Positions 51,570 through 59,881 of a stretch of DNA of 64,000 bases are shown piece after piece. A program made the position numbers and the translations under genes. The stretch covers positions 80,512 to 144,511 of the forward strand of contig URRR01000003.1 in the NCBI GenBank assembly GCA_900550365.1, read 5' to 3'. This stretch comes from an uncultured Prevotella sp. (GTDB lineage Bacteria > Bacteroidota > Bacteroidia > Bacteroidales > Bacteroidaceae). How positions within the stretch are numbered: the first letter of the stretch is position 1; every line of letters starts with the position of its first letter. The notes below the pieces were generated by a model. That model was not told the DNA's origin and made no database searches. It was given only the letters and a program-made list of their open reading frames with translations.

Positions 51570-53819
51570 ATGTCCGAACTTCCCTACCTTGTAAAAGACC
51601 TTGCACTGATACTTATCGTGGCGGGCGTGGTCACCATTGTGTTCAAGAAGCTGAAGCAGCCGCTCGTGTTGGGATATGTCGTGGCCGGATTCCTTGTCAG
51701 TCCGCACATGCCTTACACAATGTCAGTGGTTGACCGCAGCGACATCAGCACGTGGGGTGACATCGGAGTAATGTTCCTTCTGTTCTCCCTGGGACTTGAC
51801 TTCTCGTTCAAGAAGATACTGAAAATGGGCATGTCACCCGTGATAGCCACCTGCTCGATAGTGTTCTGCATGATAATGCTCGGTATTGTCACGGGTCATG
51901 CCTTCGGCTGGAGCCGCATGGACTGCATGTTTCTCGGCGGAATGATGGCCATGAGCTCAACCACCATAATATACAAGGCCCTTGATGACCTCGGCCTACG
52001 CCAGCAGCGCTTCGCCGGAATAGTGATGAGCGTGCTCATACTTGAGGACATCCTGGCCATTGTTCTCATGGTGATGCTGTCGGCGCTGGCCAACGGCAGC
52101 AACCCTGACGGCGGACAGATGCTGGGCAGCGTGATGAAAATAGGCTTCTTCCTTGTTCTTTGGTTCGTTGTCGGCATTTACCTGATACCCTGGATGTTGA
52201 GGTCGATGCGCAAGCTGATAAACAACGAGACATTACTCATCGTGTCGCTCGGACTATGTTGCGCGATGGCAGTCCTGTCTACAAAAGTAGGCTTCAGCAG
52301 CGCCTTCGGAGCATTCGTCATGGGCTCAATACTTGCCGAGACAATCGAGGCCGAGCGCATAGTGAAGCTCGTTGAGCCGGTAAAGAATCTGTTCGGAGCA
52401 GTGTTCTTCGTGTCCGTCGGAATGCTTGTCGACCCTGAAGTGCTCGTTGATTATGCCCTGCCGATAGGCCTGCTGGTGCTCACAATCATCGTAGGGCAGG
52501 CCCTGTTCGGCTCGCTCAGTTTCCTCATCAGCGGCCAGTCACTCAAGTCGGCGATGCAATGCGGATTCTCAATGGCGCAAATCGGCGAGTTCTCTTTCAT
52601 CATAGCGTCACTCGGTCTGTCGCTCGGCGTCATCAGCGAGTTCCTCTACCCCGTTGTCGTTGCGGTCTCTGTAATCACCACTTTCCTTACTCCCTACATG
52701 ATACGGGCCGCCAACCCGTGTTATTCAGCTCTTGAACGGCACTTGCCCGGACGCTGGATTGCCGCGCTGAACAACATCACCCTGAGCCGCAGACCCGTAC
52801 AGACGGGGCGCAAGTGGAAAAGTCTGCTGCTGCAGATGACGCGTATCACCGTGATATACTCTATCCTTTCAGGAGCCACTATTGCCCTTATGTTCACGTT
52901 CTTCCTGCCGTTCATACGGCATATCCTGCCCCACTGGTGGGCCAACGGCGTGTGCGGAGCCGCCACTTTGCTCATCATCGCTCCGTTCCTGCGCGCTATC
53001 GTCATGAAGAAGAACCACAGCGAGGAGTTCAAGGCACTGTGGACAGAGAGCCTGTACAACCGTTTTCCGCTGGTGTTCACCATACTTGTCAGGCTCGTCA
53101 TTGCCTCGGCGTTTGTCTTTTACATATGTAATTACCTGACACGGTTCACCAACGCGCTGATGATAAGCATCGCCGTGGCCGCCGTGGCACTGATGATTAT
53201 CTCGCGTTCGCTGAAGAACCGCAGCATAAGAATGGAGCGGATGTTCATGCAGAACCTGCGTTCGCGCGAGATAGAGGCCGAGGTCATGGGCCGCAAACGC
53301 CCGCTGTATGAGGGCAAACTGCTTGACCGTGATATACATATTACCGACTTTGAAGTTCCTGAAGACTCGCTATGGGCCGGCAAGACGCTGCGTGAGCTTG
53401 AGCTGAGGAGCCGTTACGGCGTGCACATAAGCAGCATTCTGCGCGGCATACAGCGCATCAACATCCCCAAGGGAGGAACAATAATCTTTCCGGGAGACAA
53501 GATTCAGGCCATAGGAAGTGACGAACAGCTCACCGCCTTGAGCTCTGCCATTAACCGCGAGGTACAGACGAAAGACCCGGACATAGAGAAACGTGAGATG
53601 AAACTGCGCCAGATAGTCATCAGCGGCAACGGTGCCTTCACAGGAAAGACCATGAAGGAGGGCGGCATACGCGACAAATATAACTGCATGGTGGTAGGCC
53701 TCGAAGAAGGGAAAGAGAACCTGTCGTCGGTCAGTCCGTCACGTAAACTGATGAAAGGTGACGTCATCTGGATTGTCGGAGAAGAGGAGGATCTTGAGCG
53801 TTTCAGTAAAGACAACTGA
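51570..53819 (+). CDS. CPA2-family cation:proton antiporter with TrkA-C domains
   Basis: An inner-membrane monovalent cation/proton antiporter of the KefB/CPA2 type. Residues 1-390 form the exchanger with about 12 helices (LVLGYVVAGFLVSPHMPY; GVMFLLFSLGLDFSFKKI; SSTTIIYKALDDLGLRQQRFAG; SAFGAFVMGSILAETIEAERIVK; FFVSVGMLVDPEVL). A further hydrophobic region (about 420-545) is an unusual extension with four helices. The C-terminus has two TrkA-C-like regulatory domains (DFEVPEDSLWAGKTLREL about 590-665 and VISGNGAFTGKTMKEGGI about 678-749), without an obvious nucleotide-binding TrkA-N domain. Ion specificity cannot be read from sequence. It converges with the LptD gene across a bidirectional hairpin. 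Confidence 0.88.
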   Translation: MSELPYLVKDLALILIVAGVVTIVFKKLKQPLVLGYVVAGFLVSPHMPYTMSVVDRSDISTWGDIGVMFLLFSLGLDFSFKKILKMGMSPVIATCSIVFCMIMLGIVTGHAFGWSRMDCMFLGGMMAMSSTTIIYKALDDLGLRQQRFAGIVMSVLILEDILAIVLMVMLSALANGSNPDGGQMLGSVMKIGFFLVLWFVVGIYLIPWMLRSMRKLINNETLLIVSLGLCCAMAVLSTKVGFSSAFGAFVMGSILAETIEAERIVKLVEPVKNLFGAVFFVSVGMLVDPEVLVDYALPIGLLVLTIIVGQALFGSLSFLISGQSLKSAMQCGFSMAQIGEFSFIIASLGLSLGVISEFLYPVVVAVSVITTFLTPYMIRAANPCYSALERHLPGRWIAALNNITLSRRPVQTGRKWKSLLLQMTRITVIYSILSGATIALMFTFFLPFIRHILPHWWANGVCGAATLLIIAPFLRAIVMKKNHSEEFKALWTESLYNRFPLVFTILVRLVIASAFVFYICNYLTRFTNALMISIAVAAVALMIISRSLKNRSIRMERMFMQNLRSREIEAEVMGRKRPLYEGKLLDRDIHITDFEVPEDSLWAGKTLRELELRSRYGVHISSILRGIQRINIPKGGTIIFPGDKIQAIGSDEQLTALSSAINREVQTKDPDIEKREMKLRQIVISGNGAFTGKTMKEGGIRDKYNCMVVGLEEGKENLSSVSPSRKLMKGDVIWIVGEEEDLERFSKDN

Positions 53820-53831
53820 TGAATTATGAGC

Positions 53832-53978
53832 TAAGAATGAAGAATTAAGAGTTATCCGTTCCGCATTAAGACTTTACATAATAATCAAGAAAGCATGACC
53901 TGAAGGCTGTATCCCCTGAAACGGGAATTAAACAAGCCTTCAGGTCATGCTTTTTTCACTCTTAATTCTTCATTCTTA
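53832..53978. terminator. Bidirectional nested terminator between converging genes
   Basis: Inner arms 53891-53908 and 53935-53952 are a perfect 18-base inverted repeat (AAGCATGACCTGAAGGCT) followed by TTTTTT on the plus strand. Outer arms 53832-53851 and 53959-53978 are a perfect 20-base repeat (TAAGAATGAAGAATTAAGAG). It sits exactly between the antiporter stop (plus) and the LptD-like stop (minus), so it can end both transcripts. Confidence 0.85.
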
Positions 53979-53984
53979 ACTGTC

Positions 53985-56822
53985 TCAATACCACTGTACG
54001 GCATTGCTGAAACCGCTTCGCTTGTCATATTTGAGGGCGTCAGTAAGCGTTGCCGCATTGCATCGGAACGAGAAATTATATGACGTATAAGGGGCAAGCA
54101 CCACCGAACAGCTCATGTTAAAGCAGTGCAGGTCACGCTGAAGCGAGGCGGTGGTCATGGACATCTCGTGATTCTCGAAGTCATAACCGGACGAGAAACT
54201 GATGTTCCAACCGTCACTGATGCGTATGTTTCCGCTGAAGTTAAGCGTCTGGGTAAAGCGGTAGGGATAGCGCATTGTCTTCGTGTTGAACTTCTCACGC
54301 CTTGTATCCTCACGCATGGAGATACCGTAACCGATAGTAAGTGACCAGGGCATTGAGAACTTCATGTATCCGTCCTCGTCAGTCTCAGCCTTGCCGGTTT
54401 CCTCCTTGCGGGCACCGTGCTGTCCCCTTACGAGGTCGTCGTCAACGTTTGTCTCTATGTCGGTATTGTCATATTCATCGTCTTCCTCATCTTCTTCTTT
54501 GTCATTATCGTCACCTCCGCCGAACCATTTCTTCAGCTTTTCAGGCGTAAGAGTGAACGATATGTTCTGCGACATACCCTGGAAACGGCCGAAACGGCCC
54601 TTGCTATACTCGGTGTGTGTACCTACATAAGGGTTGCCGTTCTCATCAAGCTCGTAAGCATAGGTAGCAAACACGGCGTTCATGTTGAACGTATAATTCT
54701 TCCACCACTTAAGACGCAGGCGCACGGTAAGGTCGCTCCACGGACGTTCTTTGTCCGCCATGTTGTATCCCATGTTGAAACCAAGCTCGTCAATGATGCT
54801 TATCTTCTTCACACCGGTTGAGTCTTTGTCTGACTTAACCTTCATCTCGATATTGTTAGAGAGGTCAAATGTAAGGCTGCCGGTCTTTCCACGTGAGGGG
54901 AGAGAGAACAATCCGTGCTGGAACGGGGAGTAAGTCTCAAGCGTGACATTGCCTTCCGCATCGGTCTTCTGGTATGTCTCGTAGTAGCGCGAGCCGTTAT
55001 CGGGCGCGTAAGCAAAGGTTACCTGCGGCGTCATGACGTGGCGTATGGCCTGTATCTTGTCACCGAATATCTTCTTGCTGGGCACCCAAAAGCCGTAAAG
55101 CTTGGTGGAAGCGCTGACGCTCATGCGCCAATCGTACACGTTGTAGAAGCCATACACCGTATCAGCTTTCTCCGTCTGAGTGGCTGTATCCCATGAACGC
55201 ATTATCTTGTTGGAATACATCCTGTCGGTGAAATTGAACGAAGGGTTGATATTTATATAATTAAACAAGGTGAAATTGGCCTGTATCGGTATCTGATGCT
55301 GGAAGCCGTTACGCCAGTCCTTGATAAGGTTTGACTTGAAGAGAAGGTCTTCCTTCGTGTCAATCGAGTTACGTAGCTGACCCGTATAGCTCATTGAAAT
55401 CTTCTCATACCAGCGCTCCTTGCCGGCCGCGTGCTTACGCTTAAAGGGATAAAAACGGCTCACGGAGATGTTGAGGTCAGGCAGAGTAAGGCTTATTGTA
55501 GAGTCAATCATGTTCTGACTGAGGTTGGCCGTACCGCTGATAGTCATGCCGAGACTTGAGAAAGTGGAGCTCCAGCTTACGCTTGATGTACGCAGACTCT
55601 GCGTGTAACTCTGCGGATTGTACATACTGTTGAGGTTGTTGCGCTCATAGTCGGTGGTGGCGAAGTTGACACTTGCCGACAGACTGGTGTACGGATTGGC
55701 CTTAGAGTCCTGCCGGTGACTCCACTGCAGCTTGAAGCTGGTCTGCTCTGAATAGTCAGGCATGCCCTTGTCGCCGTTCTTGGTATTCTGATAACTGAAG
55801 AAGAAGCTGCCGCTGTAACGGTAACGCTTGCGGTAATTTGAGGCCACGCTGATGCCCCACGAGCCCTTGGTATATATCTCGCCGAGCAGCTTAAGGTCCC
55901 ATTTGTCACTCATGGCGAAGTAATATCCGCCGTCACGCAGATAGAATCCGCGCGAGCTCTCGTCACCGTAGCTGGGCATGATGAAGCCGCTCGAATAGCT
56001 CTTTGTAAACGGAAAGAAGCCGTAAGGAATGGCAAGCGGCAGCGGAACGTCGGCCACAACGAGATAGGCCGGACCGAAAACAACGTCTTTGCCGGGGCGT
56101 ACCTTGGCACGTGAAAGGGCTATGTAAAAGTCAGGATGCTCCTGGTCGCACGTGGTATAGCGGCCGTGCTGCAGATAGAGTACGCCGCTGGAGTCGCGCT
56201 TTGACTGCGCACTTGACAGGTATCCGTCCTGCTGAGCCGTATAAACGCTGTTGATAAAGCCTTTCTTTGTCTTGAAATTGAACGACATCGTGTCGCTCTC
56301 GTATGTGTCCTGACCCATTACAAACACGGGCTTTCCCTCAATTTCGCCCGTTGAGTCGGCGGTTCCAGTGGCATGCACCAGACTGCTGTCGAGGCTCATC
56401 TGCACACGGTCGCTGCTGAGGTCCATGTTCTGATACTTCACCTTTGACTCTCCGTACAGCTTCACGCGGCGTGTAATGGCATCATAAACGAGCGAGTCTT
56501 CTGACGAGAGGTCTACCGGGGCGTCAAGGCCGTTAGACTTCTTCCGGTTGATGCTGTCCAGCCTTATAGAGTCGTCAACATGCTTGTTGTGCTTGTATAT
56601 GGCAAGAGTGAGCGAATCCATCTTGGTCGTATCGGGCCCCTCAGGCTGCGTCAGGCTGTCCGCAATGGCGGCAACGGTATCAGCAATAGCCGTATCGCCC
56701 ACGGCCACAGAGTCTTTTTCAGCGCTCTTACGGCCGTTGTCCCGCAAAAAAGGCATAGTAGGTTCTGCCATCACAAATATGAAAGCAGACAGCAGAATGA
56801 ATATGACGGTTTTCGTTCTCAT
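53985..56822 (-). CDS. lptD: LptD-like outer-membrane LPS assembly protein
   Basis: Inserts lipopolysaccharide into the outer membrane. The signal peptide (residues 1-19) is followed by a Bacteroidetes-specific Asp/Ser-rich linker (about 25-95). An OstA-like N-terminal beta-jellyroll comes next (LYGESKVKYQNMDLSSDRVQM, HATGTADSTGEIEGKPVFVMG, residues 118-180), then the large barrel with the conserved stretch YTTCDQEHPDFYIALSRAKVRP and VPLPLAIPYGFFPFTKSY. A strongly acidic low-complexity insert (DDNDKEEDEEDDEYDNTD, near 775) lies in a barrel loop, probably periplasmic or surface exposed. The 945 residues fit the family. A -7-like TAAATTTG box lies just upstream on the minus strand. The LptD call rests on family resemblance. 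Confidence 0.85.
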   Translation of the reverse strand: MRTKTVIFILLSAFIFVMAEPTMPFLRDNGRKSAEKDSVAVGDTAIADTVAAIADSLTQPEGPDTTKMDSLTLAIYKHNKHVDDSIRLDSINRKKSNGLDAPVDLSSEDSLVYDAITRRVKLYGESKVKYQNMDLSSDRVQMSLDSSLVHATGTADSTGEIEGKPVFVMGQDTYESDTMSFNFKTKKGFINSVYTAQQDGYLSSAQSKRDSSGVLYLQHGRYTTCDQEHPDFYIALSRAKVRPGKDVVFGPAYLVVADVPLPLAIPYGFFPFTKSYSSGFIMPSYGDESSRGFYLRDGGYYFAMSDKWDLKLLGEIYTKGSWGISVASNYRKRYRYSGSFFFSYQNTKNGDKGMPDYSEQTSFKLQWSHRQDSKANPYTSLSASVNFATTDYERNNLNSMYNPQSYTQSLRTSSVSWSSTFSSLGMTISGTANLSQNMIDSTISLTLPDLNISVSRFYPFKRKHAAGKERWYEKISMSYTGQLRNSIDTKEDLLFKSNLIKDWRNGFQHQIPIQANFTLFNYININPSFNFTDRMYSNKIMRSWDTATQTEKADTVYGFYNVYDWRMSVSASTKLYGFWVPSKKIFGDKIQAIRHVMTPQVTFAYAPDNGSRYYETYQKTDAEGNVTLETYSPFQHGLFSLPSRGKTGSLTFDLSNNIEMKVKSDKDSTGVKKISIIDELGFNMGYNMADKERPWSDLTVRLRLKWWKNYTFNMNAVFATYAYELDENGNPYVGTHTEYSKGRFGRFQGMSQNISFTLTPEKLKKWFGGGDDNDKEEDEEDDEYDNTDIETNVDDDLVRGQHGARKEETGKAETDEDGYMKFSMPWSLTIGYGISMREDTRREKFNTKTMRYPYRFTQTLNFSGNIRISDGWNISFSSGYDFENHEMSMTTASLQRDLHCFNMSCSVVLAPYTSYNFSFRCNAATLTDALKYDKRSGFSNAVQWY

Positions 56823-56836
56823 TGCAATGCAGGGTG

Positions 56837-56844
56837 CAAATTTA
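56837..56844 (-). promoter_or_regulatory. Putative -7 promoter box for the LptD-like gene
   Basis: On the minus strand TAAATTTG matches TAnnTTTG, 15 bases before the start codon, giving a short leader. The nearest TTTG upstream (56869-56872) has a 24-base spacer, longer than usual. Confidence 0.45.
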
Positions 56845-57054
56845 CGGAATAAAAACTTAATAGCCCACCAAATTTTCCTTTTTCTTTATTATTTAACGTT
56901 TTGGCCTGCCGCCGCAGATGACTCCTGACGTGGCCGTAACATGTCTGCCTGGCTGCCGTCGGCCAGCCTCATGGCAGACCATGAATACCCGTAAAAAGGC
57001 CGTTTGCGGGGTGTTTCGCAGCTGCTTTTGTAACTACTTGATATTCAGTGCGTT

Positions 57055-57138
57055 GCAAAAGACCGTCTTTTAGCCGCCAAAAGACGGCCTTTTAGCGTGC
57101 GATTAACGGCCTTTTGTCTTTCAAAAGACCGTTCTTCT
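57055..57138. repeat. A4/T4 palindromic intergenic element, copy 8
   Basis: The units are AAAAGACCGTCTTTT (57057), AAAAGACGGCCTTTT (about 57079), ATTAACGGCCTTTTG (about 57102) and AAAAGACCGTTCTTC (about 57123). The leading flank TAACTACTTGATATTCAGTGCGTTGC (57031-57056) is the clearest version of the shared side sequence. It separates two minus-strand transcripts. Confidence 0.86.
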
Positions 57139-57168
57139 GTTTTCATGCGACTATTTAGAGATACAAAA

Positions 57169-57203
57169 AATAAGGTGATACGTTTTTCCAGTATCACCTT
57201 ATT
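57169..57203 (-). terminator. Rho-independent terminator of the toxin-antitoxin operon
   Basis: A perfect 13-base stem AATAAGGTGATAC/GTATCACCTTATT with a nine-base loop is followed on the minus strand by TTTTTTG. It begins three bases after the toxin stop, the classic layout. Confidence 0.88.
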
Positions 57204-57205
57204 AT

Positions 57206-57481
57206 TTATTTTCCGAAAAGTTCTGAATGGCTGCCAAGTCTGAGAAGTTCAACGGTTTCGTTTTCATCATCAAACCAAATCAGCAGAAAGTCTCCTTCAA
57301 CATGGCACTCCATACAATCCTTATAGTTGCCCGTTAGCCAATGCGGTTTGTAACGAGTAGGAAGTGTCTCGCCCCTCTCAAGTATCCGAAGGACTTCAAG
57401 CAGTTTTTCAAGTTTCTGAATATCGTGCCTGTATCTTTTGAAGTCCTTTTTATACTGGGTGGAATAACGCAACTTCTTCAT
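57206..57481 (-). CDS. YafQ/RelE-family type II toxin (mRNA endonuclease)
   Basis: A 91-residue ribosome-dependent mRNA interferase. The residues that matter in E. coli YafQ (His50, His63, Asp67, His87, Phe91) are matched in order and spacing by His47 (KPHWLTG), His60 (ECHVEGD), Asp64, His85 (GSHSELF) and Phe89. The RelE-type core GNYKDCMECHVEGDFLLIW is intact, so it is likely active. Its start overlaps the antitoxin stop by one base (TAATG), giving translational coupling. A clear terminator follows. Confidence 0.92.
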   Translation of the reverse strand: MKKLRYSTQYKKDFKRYRHDIQKLEKLLEVLRILERGETLPTRYKPHWLTGNYKDCMECHVEGDFLLIWFDDENETVELLRLGSHSELFGK

Positions 57482-57729
57482 TATTCACAGGATTTGATTA
57501 ACGCCTCCATGCTGCTTGTATCAACAGTTCCGGCAAACTTGCCAGAACGTGCTTCCGCTATAGCCGCAGCAGTCTCTTCATTAGGCTCATTGTACACGGC
57601 ATCCATAAGAGTGCTTTCAACATAATTATTGAGACTGCGGTTCTCACGGCGAGCTGCAATACGCAATTTCCTTAAAAGTTCTGTACTTAAACGGAATGAT
57701 GTCTGTTTTCTTTCAACTGGAGCTTCCAT
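57481..57729 (-). CDS. Ribbon-helix-helix antitoxin
   Basis: An 82-residue partner of the YafQ-like toxin. The N-terminus (RKQTSFRLSTELLRKLRIAA, then NRSLNNYVESTL) is a ribbon-helix-helix DNA-binding domain. The C-terminal tail (about 50-82, EETAAAIAEARSGKFAGTVD) is the presumed toxin-neutralising segment. It is first in the operon, as usual for antitoxins, and a consensus promoter containing a palindrome lies 21 bases upstream, so autoregulation is likely. DinJ is the classical YafQ partner, but this protein looks more like Arc/CopG-type RHH. Confidence 0.88.
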   Translation of the reverse strand: MEAPVERKQTSFRLSTELLRKLRIAARRENRSLNNYVESTLMDAVYNEPNEETAAAIAEARSGKFAGTVDTSSMEALIKSCE

Positions 57730-57749
57730 ATCTGTAATACTTTATATCG

Positions 57750-57780
57750 CAAATATAATACATTTGTATCATACAGCAAA
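57750..57780 (-). promoter_or_regulatory. Consensus promoter with embedded operator palindrome, toxin-antitoxin operon
   Basis: On the minus strand TTTG (57777-57780), a 19-base spacer and TATATTTG (57750-57757) match the Bacteroidetes consensus perfectly. Within the spacer, 57758-57769 is the interrupted palindrome ATACA-WW-TGTAT, a good candidate operator for the RHH antitoxin. Confidence 0.8.
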
Positions 57781-57987
57781 GGATTTGGCTGTATTTTCAT
57801 TATTTTCACCATATTTCTGTGATAGGGCGTAGCTCATATCACGGATGTGCCCGGCCTCATCGTGTTTTCACAGTTCTAACTTACAGACCCGGCACCACGG
57901 GTCCTTTACAGAACGGTTAATAATCAACGTATAAAAAGTAAAGGAATATATTGCCATGCGTCGCTGCCCTGTTTCAAAAAAATTCAC

Positions 57988-57995
57988 TACCTTTG
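57988..57995 (+). promoter_or_regulatory. Putative -7 promoter box for the DUF362 gene
   Basis: TACCTTTG matches TAnnTTTG exactly, 60 bases upstream of the chosen start. Confidence 0.5.
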
Positions 57996-58055
57996 CCGTT
58001 GTAAACCGTGGCGTTTACATTTATACAAAGACATAACGAACAAGGAGAAACAATA

Positions 58056-59198
58056 ATGAACGAGATGCAAGAAACAGCGAAAGTCTACTTTACTGACTTT
58101 CGTTGCCGCCCTGATGAGGGGCCTGCCGACAAACTGAAGAGGCTCGTCAAGGCAGCAGGGATTGATAAGATTGACATGGACGGCAAGTTTGTCGCCATAA
58201 AAATGCACTTCGGCGAGCTGGGTAACCTCAGTTTCCTGCGCCCCAACTACGCACGCGCCATTGTTGATATAGTGAAACAGCTCGGCGGAAAACCATTTCT
58301 CACAGACTGCAACACGCTGTATCCCGGCAGCCGTAAGAACGCCATAGAGCATCTTTACTGCGCGTGGCAGAACGGCTTTACGCCGCTTACCGTTGACTGC
58401 CCCGTCATCATCGGCGACGGCCTTAAGGGCACTGACGACATCAGCGTGCCCGTAGTCGGCGGCGAATATGTAAAGGAGGCGAAAATCGGACGCGCCGTAA
58501 TGGACGCTGACGTGTTCATATCGCTTACCCACTTCAAGGGACATGAGATGACCGGCTTCGGCGGAACGATTAAGAATATCGGCATGGGCTGCGGCTCAAG
58601 AGCCGGCAAGAAGGACCAGCACTGCAACGGCAAGCCCGTGATTGACCAGGATGCGTGCCGCGGATGCAGGCGTTGTCTGCGTGAATGTGCCAACAATGCC
58701 CTCGTGTTCGATACTGAACGCAAGAAGATGACGATAAACCAGGATAACTGCGTAGGGTGCGGACGCTGTGTCGGCGCATGTAACTTTGACGCCATATCCT
58801 TCGCCAACGACGCTGCCGTTAAGGAGCTTAACTGCCGCATGGCGGAATATACAAAGGCCGTGGTTTACGGCCGTCCCAACTTCCATGTGTCGCTCGTGTG
58901 CGACGTTTCGCCTACCTGCGACTGCCATTCGGGCAACGATGTGCCCATCATCCCTGATGTAGGCATGTTCGCTTCGTTTGACCCGCTCGCCCTCGACCAG
59001 GCCTGCGTCGATGCTTGTCTTAAGCAGACGCCCCTGCCGGGCAGCCAACTGACTGAGGCAATGGCCGCCCCACACTTCTGCGACCACCACGACCACTTTG
59101 ACAACACCAACCCTAACACTGAGTATAAGTCGTGCCTCGCTCATGCTGAGAAAATCGGATTGGGCACGAGGAAGTATGAAGTTGTAAGAGTAAAATAA
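58056..59198 (+). CDS. DUF362 protein with two [4Fe-4S] ferredoxin clusters
   Basis: A cytoplasmic iron-sulfur protein of unknown reaction. I start it at 58056, where AAGGAGA (58042-58048) is well placed; the in-frame ATG at 58008 lies almost at the promoter. The DUF362 domain occupies about residues 1-190 (VAIKMHFGELGNLSFLRPNYAR, VFISLTHFKGHEMTGFGGTIKN, IGMGCGSRAGK). Two ferredoxin motifs follow, CRGCRRCLREC near 205 and CVGCGRCVGAC near 234. A C-terminal Cys/His-rich part (VCDVSPTCDCH, HFCDHHDHFD) may bind further metal. The length, 380 residues, is typical of Bacteroidetes homologues. Electron transfer is inferred. It converges with the HD gene. Confidence 0.88.
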   Translation: MNEMQETAKVYFTDFRCRPDEGPADKLKRLVKAAGIDKIDMDGKFVAIKMHFGELGNLSFLRPNYARAIVDIVKQLGGKPFLTDCNTLYPGSRKNAIEHLYCAWQNGFTPLTVDCPVIIGDGLKGTDDISVPVVGGEYVKEAKIGRAVMDADVFISLTHFKGHEMTGFGGTIKNIGMGCGSRAGKKDQHCNGKPVIDQDACRGCRRCLRECANNALVFDTERKKMTINQDNCVGCGRCVGACNFDAISFANDAAVKELNCRMAEYTKAVVYGRPNFHVSLVCDVSPTCDCHSGNDVPIIPDVGMFASFDPLALDQACVDACLKQTPLPGSQLTEAMAAPHFCDHHDHFDNTNPNTEYKSCLAHAEKIGLGTRKYEVVRVK

Positions 59199-59230
59199 AA
59201 GGTGAGAAAGTGAGAAGGTGAGATTTTAAG

Positions 59231-59314
59231 AAAGTGAGAAGGTGAGAAAGTGAGAAGGTGAGACATCACATATTCCAGTTTTCTCACATTCTCACTTTCT
59301 CACCTTCTCACTTT
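59231..59314. terminator. Purine-armed hairpin between converging genes
   Basis: A perfect 24-base inverted repeat (59231-59254 and 59291-59314) has arms of AAAGTGAGAAGGTGAGAAAG type. It lies between the DUF362 stop and the HD-gene stop, so it probably terminates both transcripts. The same GTGAGAAGGTGAG motif is tandemly repeated from 59201. Confidence 0.65.
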
Positions 59315-59850
59315 TATCCGAACATTCGTTCCATTTCCTTGAAGCGCCGCAGTCCGTCCTCACCATGCTTGGCTACGCTCCGCTCGGCCTGTTCAAGTGT
59401 CTTTTCACGGTCAAGCTTGGTTTTTGAGAAGAATTTGTCGGCGTAACATATTACCTTTTCTTCCAAAGTCTCGGGCAGAAGGTCAATGTGCGGCAACGGA
59501 AGAGCCTGCTCCTCAATCTCTTTGAGCGACAGCCCGGCTCCGGTATGGCGCTCGCACACACGGGCATGACGCGGATATCCCTCGGCACGCATTATCTCCG
59601 CACCCTCCACACCGTGGCGGATGTAAGGCTCAGTGCCGAAGCATTTAATGTCGGGAGCATCCGTCTTGATTATCCCGATGTCATGAACCATCGCAGCCTC
59701 AACCAGAAAATCGCGGTCAAGATGCAGTTCTGGATGAGCATCAGCAATAGCCAGTGCCTTGTCGGCTACGGCCCTGCTGTGCTTCAGCAGGATATCTTTC
59801 AGTTCGCTGTTATCTTTATAATATTTATCAATAATCGTTATATAATCCAT
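59314..59850 (-). CDS. HD-domain phosphohydrolase
   Basis: A small metal-dependent phosphohydrolase of the HD superfamily; its natural substrate is unknown. The start at 59850 (MDYITIIDKYY) is preferred over the in-frame ATG at 59955, because the extra N-terminal 35 residues are encoded by hairpin-rich intergenic sequence. Metal-binding residues are visible as His in LKHSRAVADKAL (near 20), the HD pair in MVHDIGI (near 56), and further His in YIRHGVEGAEI and CERHTGAGL. The 178-residue size fits the HDIG-type small proteins. It lies 113 bases downstream of the carboxyltransferase gene on the same strand, separated by a hairpin. Confidence 0.82.
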   Translation of the reverse strand: MDYITIIDKYYKDNSELKDILLKHSRAVADKALAIADAHPELHLDRDFLVEAAMVHDIGIIKTDAPDIKCFGTEPYIRHGVEGAEIMRAEGYPRHARVCERHTGAGLSLKEIEEQALPLPHIDLLPETLEEKVICYADKFFSKTKLDREKTLEQAERSVAKHGEDGLRRFKEMERMFG

Positions 59851-59881
59851 CAACTGACGTTTTTCAGTAATAAAAACACAG

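Larger units (their letters stand above)
56823..57205. other. Intergenic region between the LptD-like and toxin genes
   Basis: No gene is visible. Minus-strand TAAATTTG (56837-56844) is the likely -7 box of the LptD-like gene. The eighth palindromic element lies at 57055-57138 and the toxin-antitoxin terminator at 57169-57203. Confidence 0.6.
57730..58055. other. Divergent intergenic region, antitoxin and DUF362 genes
   Basis: Besides the minus-strand promoter at 57750-57780 it contains a plus-strand -7-like TACCTTTG (57988-57995) and a Shine-Dalgarno-like AAGGAGA before the DUF362 start. No gene or strong secondary structure was seen between 57790 and 57980. Confidence 0.55.
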
